Positions 53,942 through 63,129 are shown, numbered from the stretch's first letter. The stretch is DNA of 64,000 bases from Sandaracinaceae bacterium (GCA_016706685.1 JADJJE010000029.1:1-64000); one strand, 5' to 3'. Notes: generated from the sequence alone by a model not told the origin. A program made the numbers and translations.

Positions 53942-54076
53942 GGGAGCGCCACGGGCTCGCGCATCCTGAGCCACGCTGTGAAGGAGCTCGCGGCCATGCC
54001 CGCCGGCACCAAGGCCATCGTCAGTATCTGCGCCGACGGCGGGCAGGGCAGCGTGGCGCTGCTCGAAGCCGTGTAG
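53942..54076 (+). pseudogene. 3' remnant of a thiolase gene
   Basis: A 44-codon open stretch just after an in-frame stop reads GSATGSRILSHAVKELAAMP, then CADGGQGSVALLEAV, TAG. This matches the C-terminal end of acetyl-CoA acetyltransferases (HPIGATGSRIL followed by helix and a CxGGGQG loop with the second active-site Cys). The preceding ~350 residues of a thiolase are absent. No start codon, so a truncated relic. It fills most of the gap between the repeat protein and the next gene. Confidence 0.65.
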
Positions 54077-54102
54077 CGTGAGCGAGCGACGCACGGTGCG
54101 CG

Positions 54103-54954
54103 TTAAGCCGCGCTGCCCGCCGCCGCTGCGAGCGCGGCGCGCTGTTCCTCGTCGATGGGCACCGTGAACCGCGTCAAGAATTCCTCGCCCCGAGCGGCGT
54201 AGGTCCGCAGCTGGTCTTCCATGCCCTTCTCGTTCCACGGCGGGATCTTCGTCATTTCCGTCACGACGACGGGTGTGCTCTTCGTGAACGCGACGTTCCA
54301 CAGCGATCCAGCGCTCGCCGTGACGGCGCGTTTCGTGTGGATGATCAGCCCGAGCTTCCCTTCCTGGAGGGCGGCCCATGCACGCTCGAAGCGCGCGAGT
54401 CCCGCGTCGAGAGCGCCGCTCACCTGCGAGGGGAACACCGTGGGTGCGTCTGGCTCGCGATCAGCGAGGTACCTATCGAGCGTGCTGTCGAACCGGTCCT
54501 CCGGCAGGCGCTCGCGAGCCTCGATGGAATCGTCCGCCAGCGTGACGATCTCCACGCCGTCCAGCGCACGATGGAGCCAGTGCACGAAGCGGCCGTCGTC
54601 ACCGATGCGGACCGCTGTGCCCATGGTCTGCAACGCCTCGCGCAGACGCGCGCGATGGGCGATCCGCGCGTCCCTGGCCGCGAGGACGCTTGCGGGCACC
54701 GTCGCGATCGCGACGAACTGTTCGGGCTCCCACGGCGGCGCGCAGCGTGAACGAAGGAGCTCGCCCAGGTACGGCGCTGCCACCAAGCTGAGCTCCGTGA
54801 GCGCGTCCCCCGCACCGAAGCACAGGTAGTGAACAGCGCCGCTGCCGGCTGGCAGCACCCACACGTCCACGGGACCCAAGCGCGGGCGCGGCACCGACAG
54901 CGCGTGGGTCTCGGCGGTGAGGGCAGCTTGCACGGTGTTCAGGTCGAGCGGCAT
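54103..54954 (-). CDS. cytoplasmic hypothetical protein
   Basis: 283 residues with no signal peptide or TM. The middle contains VWVLPAGSGAVHYLCFGAGD, ALTELSLVAAPYLGELLRS and PEQFVAIATVPASVLAARDA. No known domain is recognised. The composition is even and the frame shows strong third-position GC, so the gene is real. It stands alone between the thiolase remnant and the SDR gene, the latter on the same strand 62 bases upstream. Function unknown. Confidence 0.65.
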   Translation of the reverse strand: MPLDLNTVQAALTAETHALSVPRPRLGPVDVWVLPAGSGAVHYLCFGAGDALTELSLVAAPYLGELLRSRCAPPWEPEQFVAIATVPASVLAARDARIAHRARLREALQTMGTAVRIGDDGRFVHWLHRALDGVEIVTLADDSIEARERLPEDRFDSTLDRYLADREPDAPTVFPSQVSGALDAGLARFERAWAALQEGKLGLIIHTKRAVTASAGSLWNVAFTKSTPVVVTEMTKIPPWNEKGMEDQLRTYAARGEEFLTRFTVPIDEEQRAALAAAAGSAA

Positions 54955-55015
54955 GAGACTTGGGCGAGTATGAGGGGTGGGGTCGCCAGCGTGTCAATGG
55001 TCGCGCTCGGGATGG

Positions 55016-56146
55016 CTACGCCCGCGCCCGAGCGGGCAGGTCCAAGGGCTCCACCTTGATCCACTCGATCGTCCGCGCCAGCGCCTCCTTCGGCGACACC
55101 CACGGCGTGTACCCCAAGTCGCGCTCGGCCTGCGCGTTGGTGAAGTAGAAGTCCTTGCACAGGATGTAGAGGTGGAAGCGGTGGAAGGGCACGTCCACGC
55201 CCAGCACGCGGTGCACCAGCTCCATGCCGCGGGCCACCAGCTCGACGCCCATGTAGGGGAGGCGCAGCTTGGGCAGCGAGACGCCGCGCGCCGCCGCGTA
55301 AGGCCGGATGAACTCGAAGTAGTTGATGGCGTTGCCCTCGCCCACGAAGTACGCCTTGCCGCCCACGCTCTCGCGCGTGCTGGGGTCGTGCAGGCGCGAG
55401 GCCGCGAGGAGGTGCCCGTGCACCACGTTGTCCACGTAGACCACGTCGAACAGCGCGCTCCCGTCCCCCATCAGGAAGGGCACCTTGCCACTGGCCAGCT
55501 CCGTGATGCTCACCTTGATGGCGTGCGGATCGTGCGGCCCGTAGATGTGCACGGGCCGAATGGCGCAGGTGGACAGCCCGCGCTTGCCGTGTGCCTGGCG
55601 CACCACACGCTCGCCCTCGATCTTGGTGCGCACGTAGTCGTGCACCAGCACGTCGGGGTAGGGGAGGCTCTCGTCGCCGTTCGTCACGCCGTTCTTGGTG
55701 AGCACCACGTCTTCCGAGCTGGTGTAGACCAAGAAGGGCACGCCCAGCTCCTGCGCCACCTCCACCACGTTGCGGGTGCCCTCCACGTTCACGGCGTCGA
55801 TCAGCGGGTTCTTCTTGAGCCCCACGTCCACCAGCGAGGCCAGATGGAACACGGTGTGTGCCCCCGCGATGGCCTTGCGCAGGTCCTCGCGCGAGCGGAT
55901 GTCGCCCACCGCGCTCGTGACGCGTGACGGGTCGGAGGGCGCCTGGCGCGGGGCGAAGGGTGCGGTGTCGAACACGTGCACGGTCTCGAAGCGCGGCCAG
56001 CCTGCGGGCGCGTCGGGCACGTCGCCCAACAAGCACGCGACGAGTCGCTGTCCGAGAAAACCGGCGCCGCCGATGACGACGGCCTTCTGGGGGGAGGAGG
56101 CGGTGGGCTGGGTCACGACGGGACTTATACGCCAATGCACGCGCAC
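55016..56146 (-). CDS. 3beta-hydroxysteroid dehydrogenase-like SDR
   Basis: 376 residues. An extended SDR with NAD(P)-binding VVIGGAGFLGQRLVA, GDIRSREDLRKAI, HTVFHLASLVDVG and catalytic YVRTK (Tyr-x3-Lys). Ser of LVYTSSEDVV is the third catalytic residue. The pattern of FFEFIRPYAAARGV-like C-terminal helices and the helical membrane-associated end fit the 3beta-HSD/sterol-4alpha-carboxylate 3-dehydrogenase group. Substrate may be a sterol-like or polyketide-derived 3-hydroxy compound (inference). The start could also be the GTG at 56116. Divergent from the hydrolase gene 43 bases away. Confidence 0.85.
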   Translation of the reverse strand: MRVHWRISPVVTQPTASSPQKAVVIGGAGFLGQRLVACLLGDVPDAPAGWPRFETVHVFDTAPFAPRQAPSDPSRVTSAVGDIRSREDLRKAIAGAHTVFHLASLVDVGLKKNPLIDAVNVEGTRNVVEVAQELGVPFLVYTSSEDVVLTKNGVTNGDESLPYPDVLVHDYVRTKIEGERVVRQAHGKRGLSTCAIRPVHIYGPHDPHAIKVSITELASGKVPFLMGDGSALFDVVYVDNVVHGHLLAASRLHDPSTRESVGGKAYFVGEGNAINYFEFIRPYAAARGVSLPKLRLPYMGVELVARGMELVHRVLGVDVPFHRFHLYILCKDFYFTNAQAERDLGYTPWVSPKEALARTIEWIKVEPLDLPARARA

Positions 56147-56189
56147 GAATCCATGGGCGTGGTCTCGCCCCCGCGCCTACGATGGCGCC

Positions 56190-57143
56190 GTGAACGAACC
56201 TCGTCCCGCTGCCTCCCGTGGGCGCCGCGCGCTGCGCGTCTTTCTCGGCATCCTGCTGCTCCTCGTGGTCCTCCTGGCCAGCGGCATCCGCCGCGATGTG
56301 CCCATGAGCGAGCTGCTCCCCCTGTACGCGTCGGACGCCTCGCGGTTCGTGGATATCGAGGGCATGCAGGTGCACTACCGCGACGAAGGCTCGGGCCCGC
56401 CGCTGCTGCTGATCCACGGCACGTCGTCGTCGCTCCACACGTGGGACGCGTGGACCGAGGCCCTCACGTCGCACCGGCGCGTGGTGCGCCTCGACCTGCC
56501 GGGCTTCGGGCTCACGGGCCCGGCGCCGGACCGGGATTACCGCGCGGCCCGCTTTGCTCGCGTGGCGGCGGCGCTGCTCGACCACCTGCAGATCCCGCAG
56601 GCCGACGTGGCCGGCAACTCGCTGGGCGGGCGTGTGGCGGTGGAGCTTGCGCTCGCGCACCCCGACAAGGTGCGCCGCCTGGTGCTGGTGGACGCCGCAG
56701 GCCTCTCGGGCCAATCCCCGCCGCCCATCTTCCGCCTGGCGCAGACGCCCGTGGCCAACCAGCTGCTCACCGTCATCTCGCCGCGTGTCCTGGTGCGCGC
56801 CAACGTGGAGCAGGTGTACGGCGACCCCAGCCGCGTGACCGAGGCGTTGGTGGACCGCTATCACGCCGTGCTGCTGCGCGAGGGCAACCGGCAGGCGTTG
56901 GTGGACCGCTTCACCGGGCCGCGCGACCCGGACCTGGACGACCGGCTGGACGAGATCCGCGTGCCCACGCTGCTGCAGTGGGGTGCGCGCGACGTGTGGA
57001 TCCCGCTCGAGTTCGGGCGGCGCTTCGAGCGTGGCATCGCGGGCGCCGAGCTGCGCGTCTACGACCAGCTGGGCCACGTGCCCATGGAGGAGGACCCCGA
57101 CGCCACGGTGCGCGACGCCGACGCGTTCTTGAGCCGCGAGTGA
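56190..57143 (+). CDS. membrane-anchored alpha/beta hydrolase
   Basis: 317 residues from GTG 56190. A basic N-terminus and one TM segment (VFLGILLLLVVLLASGI) anchor the protein. The hydrolase domain follows with oxyanion loop LLLIHGTSSSLHTW, nucleophile GNSLGG, Asp in GARDVWIPLEF and His in LGHVPMEE. The typical layout of lipase/ester hydrolases is complete. The substrate is unknown. It is divergent from the SDR gene and 58 bases ahead of the LLM oxidoreductase. Confidence 0.88.
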   Translation: MNEPRPAASRGRRALRVFLGILLLLVVLLASGIRRDVPMSELLPLYASDASRFVDIEGMQVHYRDEGSGPPLLLIHGTSSSLHTWDAWTEALTSHRRVVRLDLPGFGLTGPAPDRDYRAARFARVAAALLDHLQIPQADVAGNSLGGRVAVELALAHPDKVRRLVLVDAAGLSGQSPPPIFRLAQTPVANQLLTVISPRVLVRANVEQVYGDPSRVTEALVDRYHAVLLREGNRQALVDRFTGPRDPDLDDRLDEIRVPTLLQWGARDVWIPLEFGRRFERGIAGAELRVYDQLGHVPMEEDPDATVRDADAFLSRE

Positions 57144-57201
57144 GCGGCGCGCCGGCCCGTCCTCGTAACGCAGCCATCGCCCGGCGCGACCTGTCTCGAC
57201 C

Positions 57202-58200
57202 ATGATCCCCTTCTCCGTCTTGGACCTGGCCCCCGTCACGGAGGGGAGCACCCCCGCCGACGCGTTCCGCAACAGCCTGTCGCTGGCGCAGCACGCCGAG
57301 GCGCTGGGCTTCACGCGCTTCTGGCTGGCCGAGCACCACAACATGCCGGGCATCGCCAGCGCGGCCACGGCCGTGGTCATCGGGCACGTGGCGGCGGGCA
57401 CCAAGACCATCCGCGTGGGCTCGGGCGGCGTCATGCTGCCCAACCACGCGCCGCTGGTGATCGCCGAGCAGTTCGGCACCCTCGCGTCGCTCTTCCCGGG
57501 GCGCATCGACCTGGGCCTCGGGCGCGCGCCCGGCACCGACCCGCGCACCATGCACGCGCTGCGGCGCAGCCTGGCCCACCCTTCGGAGCGCGGTGACCCG
57601 TTCCCACGTGACGTGCTGGAGCTGCAGCGCTACTTCGCCGACTCGGAGCCGGGGCAGGCCATTCGCGCCGTCCCGGGCGAGGGGCTGCACGTGCCGCTCT
57701 GGCTGCTGGGCTCCAGCCTCTACAGCGCGGAGCTGGCGGGCAAGCTGGGGCTGCCCTTCGCGTTCGCCTCGCACTTCGCGCCGGACCTCTTGATGGAGGC
57801 GCTGGCCATCTACCGGCGCTCGTTCACCCCTTCGGCCGAGCGGCAGGTCCCCCACGCCATGGTGGCCACCAACGTGATCGCGGCCCATACCGACGCCGAG
57901 GCCCAGCGGCTGGCCACCTCGCTCATGCTGGCCTTCGTGCGGTTGCGGCGCGGGCAGCCCGGGAAGCTGCCGCCTCCGGTCGACGACCCCACCTCGGTGC
58001 TGTCGCCCGCAGAGCTCGCGGGCATGCGCAGCCTGCTGAAGCGCTCGTTCGTGGGCTCTCGGGCCACCGTGGGGCGTGGCCTGCGCGAGCTCATCGCCGA
58101 GACGCAGGCCGACGAAGTGATGGTGGCGGGGCAGGTCTTCGATCATGCCGCGCGCCTGCGGTCGTACGAGATCGTGGCGGACATCGCTCGCGCTGGCTGA
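57202..58200 (+). CDS. LLM-class flavin-dependent oxidoreductase
   Basis: 332 residues, TIM-barrel of the luciferase-like monooxygenase class. Motifs are VLDLAPVTEGSTPADAF, FTRFWLAEHHNMPGIASAAT (typical LAEHHxMPG of the MsnO8-like group), VGSGGVMLPNHAPLVIAEQF and IDLGLGRAPGTDP. Uses reduced FMN or F420 and oxygen; whether it acts on alkanes, alcohols or signals is not known. Same strand as the alpha/beta hydrolase, possibly co-transcribed. Confidence 0.9.
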   Translation: MIPFSVLDLAPVTEGSTPADAFRNSLSLAQHAEALGFTRFWLAEHHNMPGIASAATAVVIGHVAAGTKTIRVGSGGVMLPNHAPLVIAEQFGTLASLFPGRIDLGLGRAPGTDPRTMHALRRSLAHPSERGDPFPRDVLELQRYFADSEPGQAIRAVPGEGLHVPLWLLGSSLYSAELAGKLGLPFAFASHFAPDLLMEALAIYRRSFTPSAERQVPHAMVATNVIAAHTDAEAQRLATSLMLAFVRLRRGQPGKLPPPVDDPTSVLSPAELAGMRSLLKRSFVGSRATVGRGLRELIAETQADEVMVAGQVFDHAARLRSYEIVADIARAG

Positions 58201-58316
58201 GCTGTTTCCGCCGTGGATTGATGATTCCGCCGAACATGGCGTCAAACCTGCGCGCTATGCAGAAAGCGTACTGTTTGACCTTCCACCGGCCCAACGAGCG
58301 GGCCATGCTGGTGACC

Positions 58317-59654
58317 ATGTTCCGCATCCCTCTCTCCGCATTGGCCTTCCCCACGGCCCTCTTGGCAGCCTGCTCGCTGGACTCGGGGCCTCCGCCTCCG
58401 CCTGCAGGCTCCCCCATGGCGCTCATGGCCCAGGCGGCCGCCGCCGGCATCACCGCCAGCGCCGTGGCCCCGCACTTCGGGGGCAAGGTCACCATCGCCG
58501 GCCCGCGCGTGGTGGAGGTGCTGCCGCGCGTGGACGGCCTGGTGCTGGCCGAGGTGCGTGACGCCACCGGCCAGCCCATGCGTGATGGCCGCGTGGTGGT
58601 GGACGTGGCCGGGACCGATGGCCAGCCCCACACGCTGGAGCTGCGCTACGACAACGACCTGCAGGTCTTCCAGGGCACCTCGGCGGTGCCTCTTCCGCCC
58701 ACGCCGGCACGCGTGAACGTGACTGTGCGGCCCGTGGGCGAGGCGCCCACCACGGCCGCCTTCGCGAGCGTTCCCGTGGCCACGGTGCCGGAGAATGGCG
58801 GCCAGGTAGTCCTGGTGGGCCCGGTGGCGCCCGAGGTGCGCGTGGACTCCGACGGTCAGGTGCACGCCTATCTTCCGGCCGGCGCGCCGCGTCTGCCGAG
58901 CGGCAGCCTCTACGCCAACGTGTCCGTCGGTCAGCCCACGCCGCAGCGCGTGGAGTTGGTCTACGACGAGCCGCAAGGGCACTACGTGGCGCAGCTGGGG
59001 CCCGACGCGCGCCCCGTGGGCGGTGAGTTCTCGCTCGAGTTCGAGGCTGGCGGCCAGCCCGTGGACCGCGGCCGCGTGACCCAAGTGACGGTGGCCCCGC
59101 CGCGGCGGCTGGGCGGGGTGGTGGTGGTGGCAGGGGACTACGGCCTCGAGGTGGCCCCCGTGGACAACGAGCTGCACGCCACCATCGCGGACCGCTCCGG
59201 CGCGTATGTGGCTGCGCCGCCGCCGCGCATCGAGGTCGTGGTGGTGGGTCGCCCGGCGCCGGTGGTCATGCGCTGGGACGCCACGCGGCGCGTCTACGTG
59301 GCGCCCATCCCCGTGGGCGTGGACGTGGAGACCGCGCCCATCCGCGTGGAGATCCACCACGGAGGCCGGCGTCACCGCGGCACGGTGCACATGCGCGGCA
59401 GCCACCCCGGACGTGGCCGTGGCCCTGCACGCGCGGTGGTGGTGGCGCCTGCCGGCCCACGCGTGGACGTGCGTGTCGAGCACCCCGACCCGCGGCCGGG
59501 TGTGACCGTGCAGATCAACACACCGCCGCCTCCGCGCGTGGACATCCGCGTGGGTCACCCGGCGCCGCGCGCCGAAGTCCGCGTACACTCGGACAACGGG
59601 CGGCATCGTGGCCACGGAAAGCATCGCAAGCACCGCAAGCAGCGCCGTCGCTGA
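58317..59654 (+). CDS. predicted lipoprotein with His/Arg-rich tail
   Basis: 445 residues from ATG 58317 (MFRIPLSALAFPTALLAACS, lipobox LLAAC); an ATG at 58305 is possible. Mature part has Ig-like beta segments (VLAEVRDATGQPMRDGRVVV, PVGGEFSLEFEAGGQPVDRG, RVTQVTVAPPRR). From about residue 340 it is Pro/Val-rich with repeated RVDVRVEHPDPRPG-like units and ends in HRGHGKHRKHRKQRRR, a basic His/Arg/Lys stretch that could bind nucleic acid, LPS or metal. The last 47 bases overlap the start of the next gene in another frame. Confidence 0.75.
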   Translation: MFRIPLSALAFPTALLAACSLDSGPPPPPAGSPMALMAQAAAAGITASAVAPHFGGKVTIAGPRVVEVLPRVDGLVLAEVRDATGQPMRDGRVVVDVAGTDGQPHTLELRYDNDLQVFQGTSAVPLPPTPARVNVTVRPVGEAPTTAAFASVPVATVPENGGQVVLVGPVAPEVRVDSDGQVHAYLPAGAPRLPSGSLYANVSVGQPTPQRVELVYDEPQGHYVAQLGPDARPVGGEFSLEFEAGGQPVDRGRVTQVTVAPPRRLGGVVVVAGDYGLEVAPVDNELHATIADRSGAYVAAPPPRIEVVVVGRPAPVVMRWDATRRVYVAPIPVGVDVETAPIRVEIHHGGRRHRGTVHMRGSHPGRGRGPARAVVVAPAGPRVDVRVEHPDPRPGVTVQINTPPPPRVDIRVGHPAPRAEVRVHSDNGRHRGHGKHRKHRKQRRR

Positions 59655-61422
59655 GCCCGCGCCGGCCGTCACGCGCGCGCGGTTGGTGGCCGCGAGCGCC
59701 GCCGTGGTGCTGCTGGGGCTGCTGGCCGAGGTGGCCTACGCAGGCCTCGCGGACCCGCCGCTCGCATGGGTGACGTTCTTCTCGCTCAGCTCGGAGCGCA
59801 ACCTGCCCACCGCGTGGAGCGCGGGGATCATGCTGCTGGCCGCGTGGCGTCTGCTCGCCGTGGCCCGCGTGCCCGCCGCCGAACGCCCCGGTGCCACGCC
59901 GGCGCTCGCGTGGTGGCTGCTGGCGTTCGGGTTCGTGCTCATGTCGGCCGACGAGGTCTTCGAGTTGCACGAGACGCTCCTGCTGCGGCCCGGGGAGGGC
60001 GCGCTCTACTTCGGGTGGATCGTCCCCGGCATCGCGCTGGTGGTGGCGCTAGGGCTGCTGTTCGTGCCGTTCCTGCGCGCGCTGCCTGCGGCCACTCGCC
60101 GGCCGTTCTTGGGCAGCGGTGGGCTGTTCGTGGGGGCCGCGCTGGGGCTCGAGGTGCCGCTCGGGCTCATCACCGAGGCCTACGGTGTGGAGAGCCTGGC
60201 CTACGCGCTGTGTGACTGGCTGGAGGAGGCGCTCGAGATCCTGGCCATCGCGTGGTTTGCCGGGACGCTGGGCCAGCTGGGGCGTGCGTCCAGCGCGACC
60301 GCCGCCGCGACCACGAGCGCCGAGACACGCGGGCACTTCATCGTGGGCCCCACCTACGACTGGCTCTGGTTGTTGAGCCCGCCGTTGGTCGCGCTGGCCG
60401 TGGGCATCGGCATCTCCGGGTCGGACTTCTCGCACCAGGTGCACCTGCTGGCGGGGCGCGACCTCACGTGGGCCGAGCTCTCGCTGGGCGCGCTCATCCA
60501 CGCGCACCTCGTGGCCGTGGTGGTGCGCAGCCACGGCAACGCAGACATCCGGCGGCGGCATCCGCTGCGCTTCTTCGCGGTGCCGCCGCTGCTGCTGGCC
60601 GCGATGGTGTTCTCTCCGTGGGTGGCGGCGGGCTGCGCCGTGCTGGCCACCTTCTGGGACGTGTTCCACTCGGGTGCCCAGACCTTCGGCTTCGCGCGCA
60701 TCTACGACGTGCGGCGCGGCAACGACCCGCGCGTGGGGCGGCGGCTCGACTTCGCGCTCAACCAGCTGCTGTACGCGGGGCCCATCGTGGCGGGGGTCAC
60801 GCTGGCCGACCACCTCGAGGCGTTCAGCGCGTTCGACGACCTCTCGCTGTTCTTGTCCATGCGCGCGCCCGCCATGGTCGCAGGGCAGCAAGGCACGCTG
60901 GCCCGCGTGGTGTTCGGGGGCGGCTGCCTGTTCCTCGTGCTCTACCTGGCGTTCTACGCGCGCCGCGCGCGGGAGGGCTACACCGTGCCCTGGCAGAAGG
61001 TGTTCCTGCTGGTGAGCACGGGCGCCTGCTCCATCTACTGCTGGACCTGGAACTCGTGGGGCGAGGCCTTCTTCGTGATGAACCTGTTCCACGCGGTGCA
61101 GTATCTCGCGTTCGTGTGGGCCCAAGAAGGCGGCCGCGTGCGCGCGCGGCTCGGGGCGCTCGGCTCACGCCCGTTCGGCGCGTGGCTGGTGTTCGCGTCC
61201 GTGGTGGCGGCCTACGGGCTCTGGGCCCAGTGGGTGGAGGGACACGTCTGGTGGTGCGTCACCATCGTCGTGTCGCTCATGCACTTCTGGTACGACGGGT
61301 TCGTCTGGTCGGTGCGCCGCGGGGAGATTCGCGCGGCCACTCCCGCTGCGGACTACGCCTCGCCGTCGTCGCTGGCGTCGCTGTCGTCCGGGGCGTCTTC
61401 GCCTGGGGCGCCTTCGCGGTAG
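59608..61422 (+). CDS. large polytopic membrane protein of two fused parts
   Basis: 604 residues from GTG 59608, nested in the end of the preceding gene. The N-terminal ~230 residues have about 6 TM segments with a conserved acidic motif MSADEVFELHETLLL and a tail CDWLEEALEILAI. The C-terminal ~370 residues have about 8 TM segments. Conserved-looking His motifs are HAHLVAVVVRSHGNADI, WDVFHSGAQTFGFARIYD, MNLFHAVQYLAFVW and LMHFWYDGFVW, which may hold metals as in membrane di-iron enzymes (inference). The 3' end runs antisense to the DUF1456 gene. No family is securely assigned. Confidence 0.7.
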   Translation: MATESIASTASSAVAEPAPAVTRARLVAASAAVVLLGLLAEVAYAGLADPPLAWVTFFSLSSERNLPTAWSAGIMLLAAWRLLAVARVPAAERPGATPALAWWLLAFGFVLMSADEVFELHETLLLRPGEGALYFGWIVPGIALVVALGLLFVPFLRALPAATRRPFLGSGGLFVGAALGLEVPLGLITEAYGVESLAYALCDWLEEALEILAIAWFAGTLGQLGRASSATAAATTSAETRGHFIVGPTYDWLWLLSPPLVALAVGIGISGSDFSHQVHLLAGRDLTWAELSLGALIHAHLVAVVVRSHGNADIRRRHPLRFFAVPPLLLAAMVFSPWVAAGCAVLATFWDVFHSGAQTFGFARIYDVRRGNDPRVGRRLDFALNQLLYAGPIVAGVTLADHLEAFSAFDDLSLFLSMRAPAMVAGQQGTLARVVFGGGCLFLVLYLAFYARRAREGYTVPWQKVFLLVSTGACSIYCWTWNSWGEAFFVMNLFHAVQYLAFVWAQEGGRVRARLGALGSRPFGAWLVFASVVAAYGLWAQWVEGHVWWCVTIVVSLMHFWYDGFVWSVRRGEIRAATPAADYASPSSLASLSSGASSPGAPSR

Positions 61423-61868
61423 CGGTCCTGCATGCCTTGCAGGAAGTTCCGCAGCACCTGGTCCAGGCACTCGCGGTAGTGCTTGTGGCCGGGCTTGCGG
61501 AAGAAGGCGCTCAGCTCGTGGCGGCTGAGCGTGAGCTCGCGCGAGCACACCAGCTCCAGCATCTCGTCGGCCTGGATGTCGAGCGCGATCTTCAGCTTGG
61601 TCAGGATGATGTTGTTGTTGAGCACCGACTCGGGGATGGGCTGCGGACCCTCGCGCCGCCCACGCATCTTCACGATGAAGCCGTTCAGGAACGTGGCCAG
61701 CAGCACGTCCTCGAGGGGCTCGAACGCCGGGTCTTCGTCGCGCTTCAGCCACGCGCTGACCTGCGCGCGTGTGATCTGACGACCGGCGAGGCCGAAGACC
61801 CGCATCATCTCGGCGTCGTCCAGGTCGAAGGTGTAGCGGACTCGTCGCAGGACGTCGTTGTTGTTCAT
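61353..61868 (-). CDS. DUF1456-family protein (YehS-like)
   Basis: 171 residues from ATG 61868 with two copies of the ~65-residue DUF1456 unit: NNDVLRRVRYTFDLDDAEMM, then VSAWLKRDEDPAFEPLED, and again NNNIILTKLKIALDIQADEM, then FFRKPGHKHYRECLDQVL. E. coli YehS has the same layout. The function is unknown; a nucleic-acid-binding helical role is suggested in the family. The acidic end DDSDASDDGEA is beyond the family domain. Its 3' end overlaps the membrane-protein gene by 70 bases. Confidence 0.9.
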   Translation of the reverse strand: MNNNDVLRRVRYTFDLDDAEMMRVFGLAGRQITRAQVSAWLKRDEDPAFEPLEDVLLATFLNGFIVKMRGRREGPQPIPESVLNNNIILTKLKIALDIQADEMLELVCSRELTLSRHELSAFFRKPGHKHYRECLDQVLRNFLQGMQDRYREGAPGEDAPDDSDASDDGEA

Positions 61869-61975
61869 GGCGCTATCCCGGGCGGAGTGGAGCACGGCCT
61901 TAGCACGTTCCACGCGATGCTGCCGTGGCGGGCGCGCTCCACCAATGGGGAGTATGGGTCCTGCAGGAGATCCCC

Positions 61976-62665
61976 ATGCCACACCGCGAGTCACATCGAA
62001 TCCATCACGTGGGCTGGCTGCGCGCAGCCGTGCTGGGCGCCAACGACGGCATCGTGTCCACCGCCAGCCTCATCATGGGTGTGGCCGCCTCGGGCGCGGG
62101 CGAGGAGAGCCTGCTCATCACGGGCATGGCGGGGCTCGCCGCAGGCGCCATGTCCATGGCCGCGGGCGAGTACGTGTCGGTCAGCTCGCAGGCGGACACC
62201 GAGGCGGCGGACCTGGCGCGCGAGCGCCACGAGCTGGCCACCACGCCGGAGCTCGAGCACCGCGAGCTCACCGGCATCTACGTGGGGCGCGGCTTGGACC
62301 AGGCGTTGGCCGAGCAGGTGGCCACCCAGCTCACGGCGCACGACGCCCTCGGTGCTCACGGCCGCGACGAGCTGGGCATCACCAGCGAGGGCGCGGCGCG
62401 TCCCGTTCAAGCGGCGTTCGCGTCGGCGGGGACCTTCGCGGTGGGCGCGGCGCTGCCGCTGGCCGTCGCGCTGCTCACCCCGCGTGAGGCCACGCTGTGG
62501 GCGGTGGCAGGCAGCTCGCTCTTCTTCTTGGGGGTGCTGGGCGCGCTGTCCGCCAAGGTGGGTGGCGCCCCGGTGGTGAAGGCCACGCTGCGCGTCACGT
62601 TCTGGGGAGCGCTGGCCATGGGCATCACCTCGGCGGTGGGCGCGCTCTTCGGCGTGGCGGCGTGA
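61976..62665 (+). CDS. VIT1/CCC1-family iron/manganese transporter
   Basis: 229 residues from ATG 61976 (MPHRESHRIHHVGWLRAAVL), chosen because AGGAG lies 8 bases upstream. Signature LGANDGIVSTASLIMGVAAS of TM1, then GLAAGAMSMAAGEYVSVSSQ (TM2 region with acidic and Met residues), a hydrophilic loop of about 90 residues rich in His/Glu (metal-binding domain), and three C-terminal TM segments. Moves Fe2+ or Mn2+ across the inner membrane, out of the cytosol. The N-terminal His run may bind metal. Confidence 0.93.
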   Translation: MPHRESHRIHHVGWLRAAVLGANDGIVSTASLIMGVAASGAGEESLLITGMAGLAAGAMSMAAGEYVSVSSQADTEAADLARERHELATTPELEHRELTGIYVGRGLDQALAEQVATQLTAHDALGAHGRDELGITSEGAARPVQAAFASAGTFAVGAALPLAVALLTPREATLWAVAGSSLFFLGVLGALSAKVGGAPVVKATLRVTFWGALAMGITSAVGALFGVAA

Positions 62666-62706
62666 GCGCTTGGCGCAGCAGCGCCTACACTGTGCGCAGA
62701 CACCCC

Positions 62707-63123
62707 ATGCACCACCTACCCACGCTGACCCTGGTTGTTCTCCTTCTCTCTGGCTGTGGCGCCTCCGCCGCGAGCGAGCCGGGGGCCACCGAGACCCCGC
62801 AGCATGCACCGCTGCAGCTCACGTGCGCAGGGGACCCCCCCAACGAGTTCGCCCCGCTGCAGCGCCACTGTGACGTGGACGCCGACTGCGTGGTGGTGCG
62901 CCATCGGCTCGACTGCTGCGGCTCGTACACTCAGGTGGGCATCCGCGTGGACGAGCGCGCCGACTTCGACGCGGCGGAGGGGGCCTGCGAGCCCACGGTG
63001 GCCATGTGCCGCTGCATGTCGCGGCCCGACGTGGCCAGCGACGGAACGTTCCAGCAGGAAGGGCTCGTGCTGAGCGTGCGCTGCGTGGACCTGGCGTGCG
63101 AGACCTCGTTCGGGCCGCCCTGA
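62707..63123 (+). CDS. small Cys-rich lipoprotein
   Basis: 138 residues from ATG 62707. Signal MHHLPTLTLVVLLLSGC with a good lipobox (LSGC, Cys 17). Mature domain has Cys pattern HCDVDADCVVVRHRLDCCGS, CEPTVAMCRCMSRPD and CVDLACETSFG, with eight or more Cys that likely form four disulfides. Similar short Cys-rich lipoproteins occur in myxobacteria. No functional assignment. The next gene lies on the opposite strand 6 bases away. Confidence 0.8.
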   Translation: MHHLPTLTLVVLLLSGCGASAASEPGATETPQHAPLQLTCAGDPPNEFAPLQRHCDVDADCVVVRHRLDCCGSYTQVGIRVDERADFDAAEGACEPTVAMCRCMSRPDVASDGTFQQEGLVLSVRCVDLACETSFGPP

Positions 63124-63129
63124 GGCAGC

